A stretch of 64,000 nucleotides of DNA from NCBI RefSeq assembly GCF_020085105.1, contig NC_058062.1, positions 2,504,001 through 2,568,000 of the forward strand, written 5' to 3'. The notes below the pieces were generated by a model. That model was not told the origin of the DNA and did no database searches. It saw only the letters and a list, made by a program, of their open reading frames with translations. Numbering within the stretch: the first letter of the stretch is position 1; the number at the start of each line of letters is the position of its first letter. Shown here piece by piece: positions 42,318 through 54,300 of this stretch. The translations under genes were made by a program, and so were the position numbers. Origin of the DNA: Siniperca chuatsi (lineage: Eukaryota > Chordata > Actinopteri > Centrarchiformes > Sinipercidae).

Positions 42318-42891
42318 AGAACAATATATGGGTCTGATATTATTATTTCAGTTATCAGCTGACTGTCAGGGTTGTCCACCTGGTGCAGTGTGTTTGATCA
42401 CATATTTACTGTTGAAGGGATACTGTGCTGTTTGTCATTTGTTCCTTTTGAAGCCCTAACCTGCATTTTCACACAGATATAATATATTTATATATATTCT
42501 TACTAACCTGCTTCACCCGTGTTTTATTATCCTCTTTTATCTAAATTCTTCCCCACTTTACTAAGAATACAGCTCTGTGGAAATAACACTTAGTTTTGAC
42601 ATAGAAAAGGTCAAATGTAATAATGATATTCAGCACAGGAAGAAAATGTCAACACATCTGCAACTTCAACTTCTAATAATCTTATTATTATTACTGCAGC
42701 CTCCCGATTCCCTAACAACTGTTGTGTGTGTGTGTAATCATTGACAATGTTTTTCTTTTTCCAATCAGTAACCTGCTCCTCAGCTCTTCAGCTCTCCATG
42801 ATGCTTTCAGTTTGTAGGTGCTGGTTAAGCAAAAGTGGAAACCCCTCTGTCCTGCGACCGAAGCTCAAAGGCCTGAAGGACAGAAGCAGCG

Positions 42892-42933
42892 TCCTCCTCC
42901 TCCTCCTCCTCCTCCTCCTCCTCCTCCTCCTCC
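42892..42933. repeat. (CTC)n / (GGA)n microsatellite beside the mpv17l stop
   Basis: About 13 uninterrupted CTC units on plus, read as GAG/GGA in the mpv17l transcript immediately after its stop codon. Confidence 0.95.
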
Positions 42934-42935
42934 CT

Positions 42936-43151
42936 TTAGTTTTCACTCTGGGTCTTTTGCTTTTTTCGGGCTAGCCGGGCCTCGCGCATCTCCTCCAGGG
43001 TCTTACGGGGGTCCATGACGAAGGCCAGAGCCACGGTGGCAGTGCCATCGCCGCTCTGTCGAGAGAAGCACAGGAAGGTGGCCCAGAGGAAGGCGCAGCA
43101 GCCCATGAAGGCTGTTCGCAAGTACAACGGCATCAGGACGAAGTTCAGAAA
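42936..43151 (-). CDS. mpv17l: mpv17l coding exon 4 and stop
   Basis: Seventy-two codons from FLNFVLMPLYLRTAFMGCCA to KKQKTQSEN and TAA. The stop is followed within four bases by a (GGA)n run on the coding strand. Confidence 0.92.
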   Translation of the reverse strand, partial: FLNFVLMPLYLRTAFMGCCAFLWATFLCFSRQSGDGTATVALAFVMDPRKTLEEMREARLARKKQKTQSEN

Positions 43152-46100
43152 CTGTAAGAAAACAGGAAACAGTGAAAATGTTCAGGAGACGTTATAATTA
43201 TAAATGTACCATCACAACATGTCTAACATAACGCGTATAATTAATAATTAATATTTAATATTAATTAATTTCAGAGTTTGACTTAAGTGTTATTTCTTAT
43301 TTGTATCAAATTGAACTGATGAAAGTAATATTTCAAGTTCTTATTGGAGTCAACCTAAAATGAACAGTTTGCATAAGTTCATATTGTAGCTGGCCTTAGT
43401 AGGCGTGATGAAGGAAACCCCAGCATGCACCTGAGACAGCAGACTCATTAATATTATTGTCATTGTCAAGGAAATAAACACAAAGAAGAGTTGAAGTAAA
43501 TAATTGTAATTAATTACAAGGAGATCACAAAACCTTATCACAAGAACCAACCAAGGTGTGTCTCCTCGAATACTTTCTTACAGTACATTTTAAAGTGTTT
43601 TGAGACAAAGAAAACCCCACTGTGATTGGCTCTCAGCCCAAAGATAACAATTTCATCCAATTATGAAAAGCCAAGTGTATAACATGCCCTGATCATGCAA
43701 TGTCCATGCACTGACGGAGCCCAAACTCATCTACAAGAACATCTGGTTTCACTCAAAAGATGCCTCCTTGCTACAGTGCCAGGGCCCCAACAAACACATT
43801 CCACGAGCATCAGCCAAGACAGACATAAAGACATAACGGTTACTGCAATGAATAAATGATAAACCTGACGATTCATACTATTTTACTTTCACAGTTTCCA
43901 CAATCAAAGTAAAGTAAATCTCTTAATTAACGCAGTCATGTCACTGAATCTAACATTGCATGTCATTAACAGGCCAGAGCTTGCAAAGCATTGTAGTGTG
44001 AAAATATGTGTTCACACTGAAAAATGACTTATTACAGTATAAATAAATAGTTTGTTGACTCTGTAAAGATTGTTTTACTTGACTTAAAGTTCAGTTTCAC
44101 TTGTGTCAGTTTTTTAAAATTCAGTCAAGGTTACATTTTTTTCAGTGTGTCAGATTAATCTCATAATGCTGAGACTAAAATAAGAAATTCTGAGAAAATA
44201 GATTTAATCAAAATTCTGAAGTCATAAAAGCGGGATTAATTAAAAAGTAATTAATTCTGAGATTAATGTTTACCTCCTCGTCAGTATAATTAGTGTTCGG
44301 CTGTCAGAATCATCCACCTCTGCTAAAATGGATAGGATGCACTTTGACTGTATAACTTGTCAACACTACACCAACAGTGACGTTTTAATCAGATTTGATG
44401 CAGATATTCATTAAAACGGTACTCTTTAACTCTCTCATCCCTACAGTGGGCTAATACTTGTCATTCCTGTATTGAATGTCAGCAGGAAACAGCACAACAA
44501 CACAGCGTTGATTTCAGTTAAGGTCTTCTAACTAACGTCTTCCTTTAAACAAAAAACACAAGTGAGATATAAATGTGCGCACATCAATAAATTACTTTCA
44601 TGTTTACCTGCATGAATGGCCAGTACATGAGTCCAGTCTGAAAGTGAAAATAGGATATGATGAGTTTTTTTGAAGACACAGAGGACCTAAACAATCCCCG
44701 TCCATGGATATCTCTGCTCTTACTGCCTTAAAACGATTATTATAGGAGATCAAGGATGAGTTTATATGTGCAGTGAAGATATTCATAGTTTAGATTGGAT
44801 GCTTTGAGCTTGGGATCCTTCTTATCCATCAAAGAATACCACACCCAAAGTTGTTGCAGTAGACTGTGAACTTTCCCCTTGAAGGAAAGGAGCAGCACAA
44901 TATCATAACTGCTTGATTACATACTTCCAACATCGGCTTAGAGTGTATTTGGATTTAATGGCATTTTTAGGATGATTGATTGCTTGGATTGAGTGTTAAA
45001 ATAATGTTCATGTCTGCATCAGGGCACTTTTAAAACAAGAGAAAAGAACAGTGTGGGCTTTCCTCATTTAGAAATGAGCACAGAGTATCGCAAAGCAAGA
45101 CAGACAAGGACAGAGCGCTGTACCTATCAAGGAAATGACATTTGATTATAGAAAATTAATGAAACAAGATGTATTGTTATCTGCAGTGGTGGAAGAAGTA
45201 TTTAGAAGCCATAAAAGTAGTATTACAACAGTTTAATATTACTTCATTACAAGTGAAAGTCCTGCTTTCAAAACGTAAAAGTATAAAAAATGTAAGCAAA
45301 ATGGAGTTAAAGTATCAAAAGTAACTTATAATAATAAGTATATGTGAGTATTATATTACTATGTGGCTGAATGAGAAGAGTTCATTCTTATATTGGAATA
45401 TTATTACTGATACATTAATATGTAAGCAGCATTTTAATGTTGTATGTTGAGGTGGAGGTGATACTTAAAGTGGTTTAATCTCCAACAGTGCATCATATTA
45501 TATAAACTCATCATAGGTGTAGTATATAAAATCTTAATCTAGTAAGAAACTGCTAAAAAATAACTGTCAAATAAATAGTAAAATTATGATGTTGCAGAAA
45601 ATGGAAACACACAAGTATAAAGTTGTGAAAATTTTAACTTAATTATATAAAATTATTGAAACAAGGTGTATTGGAATCACTGATCTGGAAGTTTTTACGC
45701 ATCCAAGGAACATCAGATTTTAGGACACTGTAACTGAGTGAATTACTTGTTGAGATGGAGGATTTTGGCAGTGTATGCACCCTTCATTCTTCACTCAGGC
45801 ACACAAACAGTCTTCTTTTCCAGCCTTGAAATGGTCGTTATTGGAAAATGCTTGTACATTTACCAGGATCCTGAATCGTCACTCCGCAATTACAGCAGCG
45901 TGACACTGTGATTTACATTTGGCAGGATTTCAGCTCCTAAACGTCCTGAAACTTGCTGACGCGATTGAATTACCCCGCTTGCTCCCGGGCGCCGTGCCCA
46001 CTGCGCAAAAGCAACAGTGACACAATCTGGGTTAATCTGGTTGTGAGCTCGCAGCAGCAGCAGCTACCGTGAGTGAGGGGAAGGTGACTTTCCTTCGCTT

Positions 46101-47059
46101 GATGCTGCCGAGGCCTTCCTTACCTTCCAGGTGTTGAAGAACTTCTCTCTCCAGTCTTCAGAGATATCCTCCTTGCCCTCCAAGAAGCTCACCCCTGCAG
46201 GACAGAGGAGAAATGTACGCAGAGTTTGTGGCGATAACCATTTGTGCGCAATTACGCACAATCTAAAAACGCGTGTAATGACTCTTCACCTTGGCCCAAG
46301 TGATGTTTGATTGAGAGACGACCTTAATAGGAAGCCTACTCAGCTCGCTGCTGTGTGTGTTAACGTTTTTTAATGATTGTAGGATGTGAAAACAAGGTAG
46401 CCATATGTAATAATTGGCCCACCTGAGTCCTGGGGTTACGTTGTATGTTGTTACACAAATTGATCAAAGATTCAAAACATTGTTACACATTTTTAACTGA
46501 TAAGACTTATTTGGGGCTGTGCTCCTGCTCTGGTGGTTTGGTGACATGGAGTTATTTAGATATCTGGATGTTTCTGGCATCAGATGACGTGGGATGGATG
46601 GTTCTTGGTCTTCATACAAAAGCGCACAACATCTCAACCCAAACAGAGACCAAGAGTGTGTCTGCAGTTTGCCTTGCTGTAAGCAAACTCTAAATAGTTT
46701 ATGTCTTTGTATTAGATTGTGGATTCGCTGAGTTGAAACCAGGCCATCTTACCCGTGTAGAAGACACTGGTGGCCAAAGGCGACGCGAAGCTTTGGTCCA
46801 GCAGGAGTTTGCGGAAAACCATCCCGGCGGACTTTCCAGGGAAACGCCTCTCCAGGGCTCGTAGCCAGAAGTAATTGAAGTTTCCATGGAAACTGATTGC
46901 CACAATGGCCACGTTGCGAGTGTGTTTCCAGTCCATGCGCTCTTTCTGAGCTATGAGCTGATGGACAAGGTCACCGCCGGCGAATAAGCACCCGTACAAC
47001 GTGACATTGGCCAGCCAGGGGAATCGTTTGGCGGCTTCTTTCAGTACAGCTCTCCTCAT
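42936..47059 (-). CDS. mpv17l: MPV17L (Mpv17-like protein), complete, four coding exons
   Basis: A member of the Mpv17/PMP22/Sym1 family of small multi-pass membrane proteins. The mammalian protein is assigned to peroxisomes or mitochondria and linked to reactive-oxygen handling. Exons (minus) are 47059-46753, 46194-46124, 44637-44608 and 43151-42936; 624 nt, 207 residues (human 196). Family marks are RFPWLANVTLYGCLFAGGDL, FNYFWLRALERRFPG, the signature LMYWPFMQFLNF with MPLYLR, and FLWATFLCFSRQSGDG. The C-terminus is a basic, probably helical extension (EEMREARLARKKQK). The ATG at 47059 aligns with the human start; the open frame upstream begins at TTG and is not used. Gene order matches human 16p13.11. 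Confidence 0.92.
44608..44637 (-). CDS. mpv17l: mpv17l coding exon 3 (30-nt microexon)
   Basis: Exactly ten codons, TGLMYWPFMQ, between acceptor ctttcag and donor GTAAAC. This is the core of the Mpv17 family signature, so the tiny exon is well supported. Confidence 0.9.
46124..46194 (-). CDS. mpv17l: mpv17l coding exon 2
   Basis: This 71-nt exon encodes VSFLEGKEDISEDWREKFFN and TWK, matching the human ILQGKDDIFLDLKQKFWNTY region. Acceptor cctgcag, donor GTAAGG. Confidence 0.92.
46753..47059 (-). CDS. mpv17l: mpv17l coding exon 1
   Basis: This 307-nt exon, from MRRAVLKEAAKRFPWLANV to ATSVFYTG, covers the first two hydrophobic segments. It ends in phase 1 with donor GTAAGA. Confidence 0.92.
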
Positions 47060-48880
47060 TTCGGCCCCAGGGGGAGAAGCTGGGGTCCAGTTGGCGCTCA
47101 CAAAGTGATGCTGGACTGCCCTAAATGGCTTCAATTCAGCAATCAAGACGCAAGCATAGCGCTTAAATTAGTGTGACTAGGCCCTGATATCAGTCTGCTG
47201 GCTGACACGACGCAATCCATCTGCGCGCGGTAATCAGGGAGGGATTAGACGTTTCCGCCGGCAGCAGGAATATCACTCATTATCAGATCTCAGATGACTA
47301 ATGAGAAATGTAGATTCCGCCAAAAAGTTTCTCAAACACTCCTATCGGCATATTCGCGCTCTGCGTAAAACCTGCCATGACCTCCACTTTGGTCAGTTGG
47401 AGATGGCTCCTCTCAAATTTCGCGTCCTGGAGTTGTGCATGCGTAAAACGCAGCCGATGATAAGAGACGGAGAAGCTTGTGGAAAGGGCTCCGGTGGAAT
47501 CTAAATCTAAATCTAGATCATTCTGTCTGCTCTGACTCGGCGCGTCGCTCCCGGGGAATCGGGTGCCTCTCCAACAAATCCTGCGGGTCAAGCGCTAATC
47601 TGTAGGATTGTCCCGGGCTGCTCAGATTTAGATCCCCGTCCAACTGCGTCACTGATACCAACAACAGTGGTTTGCTGCGCAGAGCTCCGTCCCGACGCGG
47701 GTTCAGCCGGTCCACGCACTGTCAGATCAGCGGTGCCCAAACCCCGCAATGAGCGCAGTCGCTGCTCTCCCCTGACCTGTAGTTACCGTTCAGACCTGCA
47801 AGCGTCGCGCGGCACTTTCACACCACAGCGATATAAAACTTCGTTTAACAGACCTTCGGAAACATAAGCTGAATGTAAATTGTTGGAGAGTTATTTTCAA
47901 GACGACACAGACCCTCTCCATTATGTGTGCCTGGAGGCTGAAGGTTGAAGAGCAGACCAGCCCTCCTGCGCTGCAGGTGGACACATGACGTCATGATCAC
48001 TGATCCTGGGACCCCGAGGGACGCAGGAGGTACCTGTCCCGCTGACCCGACATGATTCCTGGGAGGGATGCAGTGTTGACGGCTGGTTTCAAACACCACT
48101 GTTATTTTAGCAGGCTTCGCGATAAAGTCCTTTAAATTAAAAAGTATTGTGTCGTTTTGTGGCACCGCTCTGGTTTTTATCTTGGTAATCTCAGCCCTGG
48201 TATCAGAAAAAACTGCGATAAAACTTCAAGAGGCTGACTTCAATATGGGGGGAAAAAGCATAAAGGGTAAAGATAATGTAATAAATACTAATAATAAAGT
48301 ATTTCTGATAAGAAAGAATGGATCTGGGTACCGATGTGTTTGGCCAAGATTGTTACCTGCCTTTATTCAACCGCTTCGACTCACTGCGCCTTGTTTTCAC
48401 AAAATAAAAGCCCCTGAATGCAACATACAAGCTAGTTATTAAGGCAGAGTTTGATCGGCTTCTTTGCAGGAGTGAAGCCAAATCTTAGAAAGTAAAGCAG
48501 CCAGGCCTGCACGCTGCAGTGCTGTATCCACTGCAACCAACAGAGAGCGACGTCGCTCCACACAGAGTCCACCATCCCACCTGAGACCCGAGCTGTTTAC
48601 ATCGTGCTTCGGGCGACTTTTTATTTTTGCTATGATGTGTTCCTTCAGGCTATGTGAATGGATCTAAATTCTGTTTTGTTTTTTTTTTTTAAAGTGAATG
48701 CATTAATACATTAATTTAGATTTTTTCTTTTTAAGGCGCTGCATATAAAATACTACAGTGTACAACATAAACGTGCACAGTAGCCACAAACACCACAGTA
48801 CCGTGCAGATTTGGACACATCAACTAATTTCATCAGTTCCACTTGATCTGAGGGGTCGGTTGATTAGGGAGGGGATTACG
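47060..48880. other. mpv17l upstream region, CpG-containing, no gene recognised
   Basis: 47170-47830 is richer in G+C and CpG than its surroundings (ccgccggcagcagg, ctgcgcgcggtaatc, ggcgcgtcgctcccg) and is the likely mpv17l promoter region. Open frames at 47298-47591 and 47518-47715 lack homology I recognise. 47840-48880 is ordinary sequence. Confidence 0.45.
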
Positions 48881-48889
48881 TAGCATATC

Positions 48890-48960
48890 TCAATCCAATT
48901 GGCTGATGTCCTTGTCTATCGAAGTTATCTTGTCTGTGATTGGCTGTTGTGCCTAAAGCC
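48890..48960 (+). promoter_or_regulatory. crlf3: Candidate crlf3 promoter with two CCAAT boxes
   Basis: CCAATTGG (48895-48902) and an inverted CCAAT (ATTGG, 48939-48943) sit 44 bases apart, just upstream of a candidate non-coding exon. This is the layout of NF-Y-driven housekeeping promoters. Confidence 0.5.
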
Positions 48961-49080
48961 TCGGAAGTGTCATTTTTGGACTTGAGCATAACTTCGGCAG
49001 ATCTAGCGGTGGTGTGAGGGCGGCTACGAGTTGATTCACAACTTTCGGGACGAAATGGCCACCAGAAAGCACTAAAACAG
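48961..49080 (+). other. crlf3: Candidate non-coding first exon of crlf3, with a six-codon uORF
   Basis: CpG-rich sequence ends at a strong donor (aaacag|GTACGT, intron from 49081). It contains ATGGCCACC..TAA (49055-49075), a six-residue upstream ORF. The assignment to crlf3 rests on strand, promoter position and the acceptor just before the crlf3 ATG at 58166; the intron would be 9.1 kb. The 5' limit is a guess. Confidence 0.45.
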
Positions 49081-51071
49081 GTACGTTTGAAAACTTTTTC
49101 TCCGCACGAGAAGGGAGAGTTTTAATTTCACCGATTAGCCGTTGTTTTCTGTCGTAGTTAATGGGAGTGTTTGTGTTTGCTCTCCCAAGCATGATCCGAG
49201 GTTCATTGTCTTTTGGCCACAAGCTAGCAACAACTTTCCTCCTGTCTTGTAACATTAACGTCATTGAGAGAAGTTGACGACAAACTCCATTAAAAATGCG
49301 GCAATGTCGTCTCGCTAACTGGCAAATAGTGCCTTTAACTTATTAAATCAACTCTACACTACCCCGGTAGCACTCTTTCAGTCTCATGTACAGCTGATGC
49401 TGACAACTTTTTTTGCTAGTTATTGTCATCATCTTCTTCCACCAAAATACACCGTGACCCATCTATTGAAGATGACATTTCATGGATAAAGATGTTGCTT
49501 AGTGAACAGCTTCCACGCCGAATTTACTTAAATACATTATTTATTGAGGAAAACTCTTACTTCTATCGCTGTGGTGTATCTGGGTTTGCTGACAGTAGCG
49601 TCGACTTTTAAAATACGAGATTTCTTAATGGAGTTTGGCAGTAGCTCTCTGCACACGCCAGATAAGCCAAGATCGTCAGGACTAGATCCGCCTACCTGCC
49701 TCCTCGTGATATTCCAACATGAAAATATGAGAAATTAGGCAGCGTGAATTATGTAATTATTAATTTTAATTTATGGACTTCTAAATAAGACTACAGGGCA
49801 GCCCAAATGCCGGTGGGCGAAGGTTTAACTCGATGAAAATAACAACAAAATACGGAAGTTGCTGTGAGCGAGTTTAGACATGTCAGTTGTCTCCTGTTGT
49901 CTCTTCATGTCAGTGGTCTACTCTAATAATAATAATGTGGGTTTGCACTTGAGTGCCTTACATAACTTTCTTGTTAGTCAGAGCATGTGCAGCATGCATT
50001 ACATTTTGTCCATGCTGATGGCATTTATTGAAATATGAAACTTGTAAAATTCAAATTGGGTGAAAACACTCTGAAGCATTCAAGTGCTTACCAACATCAA
50101 AACAAAGTGTAATTTGTGTTGTTATTATTACCTTTTGTACGTCTGTAGGTTGTCAAGTTAGTAGCATGAGAATACTGTTACAAAAATGTTAAATGCTCCA
50201 AATACAGCATCTCATAAACTTTGAAGTAGCAGCCAGTATGCTCATGTAAGAAGAATATTAAACCACAGAATGACGAACCAGAATAAACAAGCAGTGCAAC
50301 ATAACCTTTTTATAAAGTCTGTTTCATCATTTAATATTTATTACCTCTAGTGTTGGATTTTGACCGAAATATGCGGTTATATCAAACATATGGCTTTTCT
50401 CGCCTCATGCAAAGTTTCTTTAAGCCTATTTTTCCCCCCTCCCCAGGCAGGTTTGTGTCACTACATTTTTAGGAAGCACATATTTCTGACACCGTAAACA
50501 GTCTGACAGACGTGTGAAAGCGGGACAGTAGGACATCATTTCACTCAGGTTGACCTAAATACTCTGAAAAGCACACTGCTGACGACTCCCTGGCTGTACG
50601 TTTACATCAGAAGCGCGCAAGTAATAAAGACAAAGGAGATTTCAGTTTGTTTCTAGCCACACCCGTATCATATAGACAAGAGATTTTCTGCGTTATAGGA
50701 AAACCAGCTTGATGTTTGCTTTGCAATGTGCCCAGCATTCACTGTGAGTCTTTAGTAGGTTTTAGGAGAGAAAGAAGGATTATAAACCACAGGATTAAAG
50801 AGAGAGAGAGAGAGAGGGCCAGCACCCTTTTTTAGAGGATGAAGAAGAAAATCTATGTTGTGGTTGGTTGTTAATGGCTGGACTAAAGGGTTCTGGGCAG
50901 TTTGTTAGCAGAACGAAGGGAGTCCGAGTGAGGGGAGGACCTGTGTGAATGCTGTTTATGTCAGAGCGAGCGCATTCCTGCATAATTCTGTAGCTCTACA
51001 TTTGCATTCATGTGTGTATAAATACAAATACTGGAGTTTTGTTTGGTGCGGTGTGTAACAGTAGATCAGTT

Positions 51072-51262
51072 TATTGGTTGTGGGATCTGATTTCTTGCCA
51101 CTGTCTCGCCAAGTGCTTGCTCGTGGTGGGATTTGTTGGGTCTCTGTAAATAATATTATTATAAAGAGTTCGGTCTAGACCTGCTCTGTAGGAAAAGTGC
51201 CATGAGATAACTTCTGTTATGAATTGGCGCTGTATAAATAAAACTGAATTGATCAAAATGTT
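51072..51262 (+). mobile_element. Non-LTR retroelement 3' tail
   Basis: The segment 'gtctagacctgctctgtagg', 'gtgccatgagataacttctg' and 'ggcgctgtataaataaaact' is the usual 3' end of abundant teleost LINE/SINE elements. Confidence 0.65.
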
Positions 51263-51327
51263 CTGTGACAATAAATATAGGTCCATTTAAGGACTTTCAC
51301 TAAACAACAAATTCTATGATGGACAGT

Positions 51328-51650
51328 ATCTTAGAGCCGAAACAATTAGTCGATTTAATTTAGTTTGTTTTTCTAAATAAAATTAATCCGCAAATATTTT
51401 GATAATCGATGAACTTGTTTCCGTCACTTTTCAGCCAAAAATGCCAAACATCTGCTGGTTCCAGATTCTCAAACGTGAGGATGCTTTGCCATGTACGACA
51501 GTAAATGAAATATCTTTGGGTTTTTGACCCGTTGACCGACAAAAGAAGACATTTGAGGTTGTCCCCTTGGGCTCTGGGAAATCGCAGTGGGCATTTTCAC
51601 ACTTTTTGGACATTTCATTTTGACTATTGTTAGTTGCAGCCCTACAGTCT
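51328..51650 (-). mobile_element. 'gctgcaactaac' element, full-length copy
   Basis: Ends tagagccgaaacaattagtc and gttagttgcagcccta are inverted repeats around the shared core 'ttgggctctggg'. Confidence 0.75.
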
Positions 51651-51779
51651 ACATGTACGGTCTAATTTAGGATGAAACATTTTTGGTAAAGTCTGCGTAA
51701 TATATCATTCCATTAGGACAATTTCATCTCTCTATAGTTTATACTGGCACAGTTCAAAGTGGTAGAGAAATCCTGGCCA

Positions 51780-52045
51780 ACACAATTAATCCTTCAATCA
51801 ATCGTTTAGTCTATAAAATGTCCGAAAGTAGTGAAAATGCTCACAGTTTCCCAGAGCCCAAGGTGATGTCTTCAAATTGCTTTTCTTTCTGACCAACATT
51901 TGAAAACCCAAAGATATTCCATTTACAAAGAAATGAAGCAGAGAAATCTGCAAGTCCTCATATTTGAGAAGCTGGGACCCGCAAGCTTTTGCTTAATAGA
52001 TTACTTTTATGATTAATCAGTTATCAAAATTGATTAAATCTTCTG
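51780..52045 (+). mobile_element. 'gctgcaactaac' element, partial copy
   Basis: Core 'gtctataaaatgtccgaaag' and 'cccagagcccaaggtgatg' in plus orientation. Confidence 0.65.
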
Positions 52046-52049
52046 ATCA

Positions 52050-52490
52050 TTTCAGCACTATCAGTTTCATGTCTGTGTGTCCAGTGTAGAGATACTGCAA
52101 AGACTGGAAGCAGGGAGAAGGAGGGGGCTAACGTAGCGGCATCAAAACAAGAGGAAAAATTCCACCTTCCAACAACTCCACCTGCCTGATTTCCATGTTG
52201 TATCTTGTTTACTGAGCAGGTGTAGAAATAAAAATGTAAAAACAAAACATTTTGGTTTCAGCTCGACCTTAACTCTACTGCTAACTAAACCCAACTGACT
52301 CTTGGATGGATTGGTGACTGGCATGTTAACAAGATACATAAAATAAATAAGTTTGGAGTTGTTGGAATCGCTAGCAGTTTCCCCCTGCTTCCAGTCTTTG
52401 TGCTAAGCTAAACTAAAACGTCCAGGACCTAGCCTACAGTATCTCTGTTTCTGACACACAGAGATGAAACTGATCATCTTATCTGACTAG
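52050..52490. mobile_element. Element with long inverted arms
   Basis: The left arm (agtttcatgtctgtgtgtcc, then aaagactggaagcaggg) recurs inverted at the right (ccctgcttccagtcttt, then acacagagatgaaactg), about 260 bases apart. The arms resemble the 38.7- and 60.3-kb repeat. Confidence 0.65.
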
Positions 52491-52795
52491 AGCTGAAACG
52501 ATTAGTTGATTTATCGATAAGTTGACTGAGATAAAGTTATACAGCAGCTATTTTGATAATTGATTAATCTTTTAACTCATTTAGCAAGCAAAACAGCCAA
52601 ACATTCATTGCTTCTAGCTTCTCAATTGGCAGAATTTGCTTCTACTCTGTGTTTTATATCAGAAAATCTTTGAGTTTTGGACTGTTAGTCGGACAAAACA
52701 AACAACTTGAATGCGGCAACTTTGGATTTTAGAAAATAAAAATAGAAATGCATTAGAAATAATAATTGTCAGATTAATCTGCAGCCCTACGTCAG
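52490..52795 (-). mobile_element. 'gctgcaactaac' element
   Basis: Ends tagagctgaaacgattagtt and aatctgcagccctac with the shared core; it immediately follows the inverted-arm element. Confidence 0.7.
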
Positions 52796-53792
52796 ATTCT
52801 GGATAAGACCCAAACAAGCAAATCTTCCAAAATGACAAAATATTCCTATAGCAATATGACAAAAATATAATATTTTCGTGTGCATAGCCTACATAACCTT
52901 CTGGTGCATAGTTTTGATATTTACAAAAGGTTGTGCTTTGTTCATAAAACTGTTATAAATCTGCAGTGCTTTGCTGTGGGAAAGCTCAAGTAGTGATAAG
53001 AGGGTGAAATCACATCTTGTGATCGGTGGGCTGTTAAAAGTTGTTAATTACCGTATAGATGGCAAGTAAAAGTTATAAGATGGTGGATAACTGTATTTAT
53101 CCTATAGATAGTTGTTTTCATGGCCCTATGTCATGCAGAGCTTGCATGAACTCATTATGGATTTAATGCTGCGATGCTACATTTCCCATAGTGTAATGGA
53201 AGATGCCCTCCTGGGCGGCGTGATGTTTCTGTGTGTACTGTATGCGGCAGAAGCATCGGGCCCGATAGTGACTTCCTCTTAAGATGCTGTAGAGGAAGCG
53301 TGGCCGACCGCAGCAGAAGAACCAGGTTGTGTCACTGCTTTCAGCTCTGAGGAGGATGTAGAGAAAAGAAAGTTACTTTTAAGCCTTAACCATCTGAAGA
53401 TTGAAGTGAGCCTTGTTTTCTATTAGGAAGCAGGGTGTGTGATATGGCCAAAATCTTCTATCATGGTATATGTAATTTTATGTCACGGTAACGTTATATT
53501 ATTAAGAAATGGTTAAAATAACCGTACCGTACTTCATCGCATTTGATTATTTTCTTCTTTTGATTGGAACGTCCATACAAACAAAAAACAACTCTTCCTG
53601 CTCTGTATTTATAATTTCACTCTCCTCCTCCATGTTTTCTTGTCACTCTCTTCTTCCGTGGCGGCTGGCAAACCAGCTCAGAGGTGCGTTACCGCCACCG
53701 ACTGTGCTAAGCAGTCCTGCTGCCCAAATCACTGTCAGCTCGATACGCGAGATCGCGCGAGAATCACGAGATCATGCGAGAATCCAGCCCCG

Positions 53793-54300
53793 ATTTCAGA
53801 AATCAGAATCAGAAATACTTTATTGATCCCCGAGGGGAAACTCTTTTGTTACAGCAGCTCACTGTCACGTCAGTGCACACAGGAAGAGAAGCACTAAGCA
53901 AAAAATATAATACACTATAATACAGGTCAGAAAATAAATTAAGTACCAAGTGGGTATAAGTATAAAATAAGTGTGAAGTACAAAGTGGGTTTACCGGTTG
54001 AAGATAATAATACGGTATAAGGTAACAGCTGTCAAGTTAAGTGTAGCTTATTAAGATTATAATGAGACGGTATGAATAAATATCAATATCAATAAATAGG
54101 GAATTTTAAACTGAAAAGAGTATATTGCACAGGAGTATTAACACAGAATATTGCACAATTATCTCAAGTATTGCAGAGATGTTAATGATCAATGTCCAGT
54201 TTAGTGACTTCGGGTCAAACAGACTGACACTTAGAGGGAGGAGTTAAAGAGTCTGATGGCCACAGGCAGGAATGACTTCCTGTGGCGCTCTGTGGTGCTT
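53793..54300 (-). mobile_element. 'actttattgatcccc' retroelement 3' end, copy 2
   Basis: Same start as the 7.3-kb copy, extending further to 'gatggccacaggcaggaatg' and 'cttcctgtggcgctctgtgg', typical of the longer element. Confidence 0.75.

Larger units (their letters stand above)
36892..42935. other. Intergenic region between nde1 and mpv17l
   Basis: No gene is recognised. It is AT-rich with interspersed repeats: a 'ggaatagttcaatattttgag' element at 38.69 kb, inverted 'gtggtgctagagg' copies at 38.9, 41.0 and 41.75 kb, a long-TIR element at 40.4 kb and a TTAA-flanked mini-element at 42.22 kb. The last roughly 400 bases are probably mpv17l 3' UTR, with a minus-strand AATAAA at 42538-42533. 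Confidence 0.5.
43152..46752 (-). other. mpv17l: mpv17l introns: contents
   Basis: 43152-44607 holds AT-rich DNA with a short inverted fragment of the long-TIR repeat at about 43613-43660. 44638-46123 is AT-rich and unremarkable. 46195-46752 shows nothing notable. No other exons were recognised. Confidence 0.5.

Noticed and set aside
36892..42935. MARF1 exons expected beside nde1
   Set aside because: No open frame in this interval resembles MARF1 RNA-binding or LOTUS domains.
46712..47146. Longer mpv17l N-terminus beginning at 47146
   Set aside because: That start is TTG and the extra 29 residues are not part of the family; the ATG at 47059 aligns with human MPV17L.
47298..47715. Overlapping minus-strand open frames upstream of mpv17l
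   Set aside because: CpG-rich promoter-like DNA; no recognised family and starts at non-ATG codons in places.
48149..48442. 97-codon frame with a hydrophobic, signal-like start
   Set aside because: It starts at GTG, has no homology I recognise, no splice context, and ends in AT-rich sequence.
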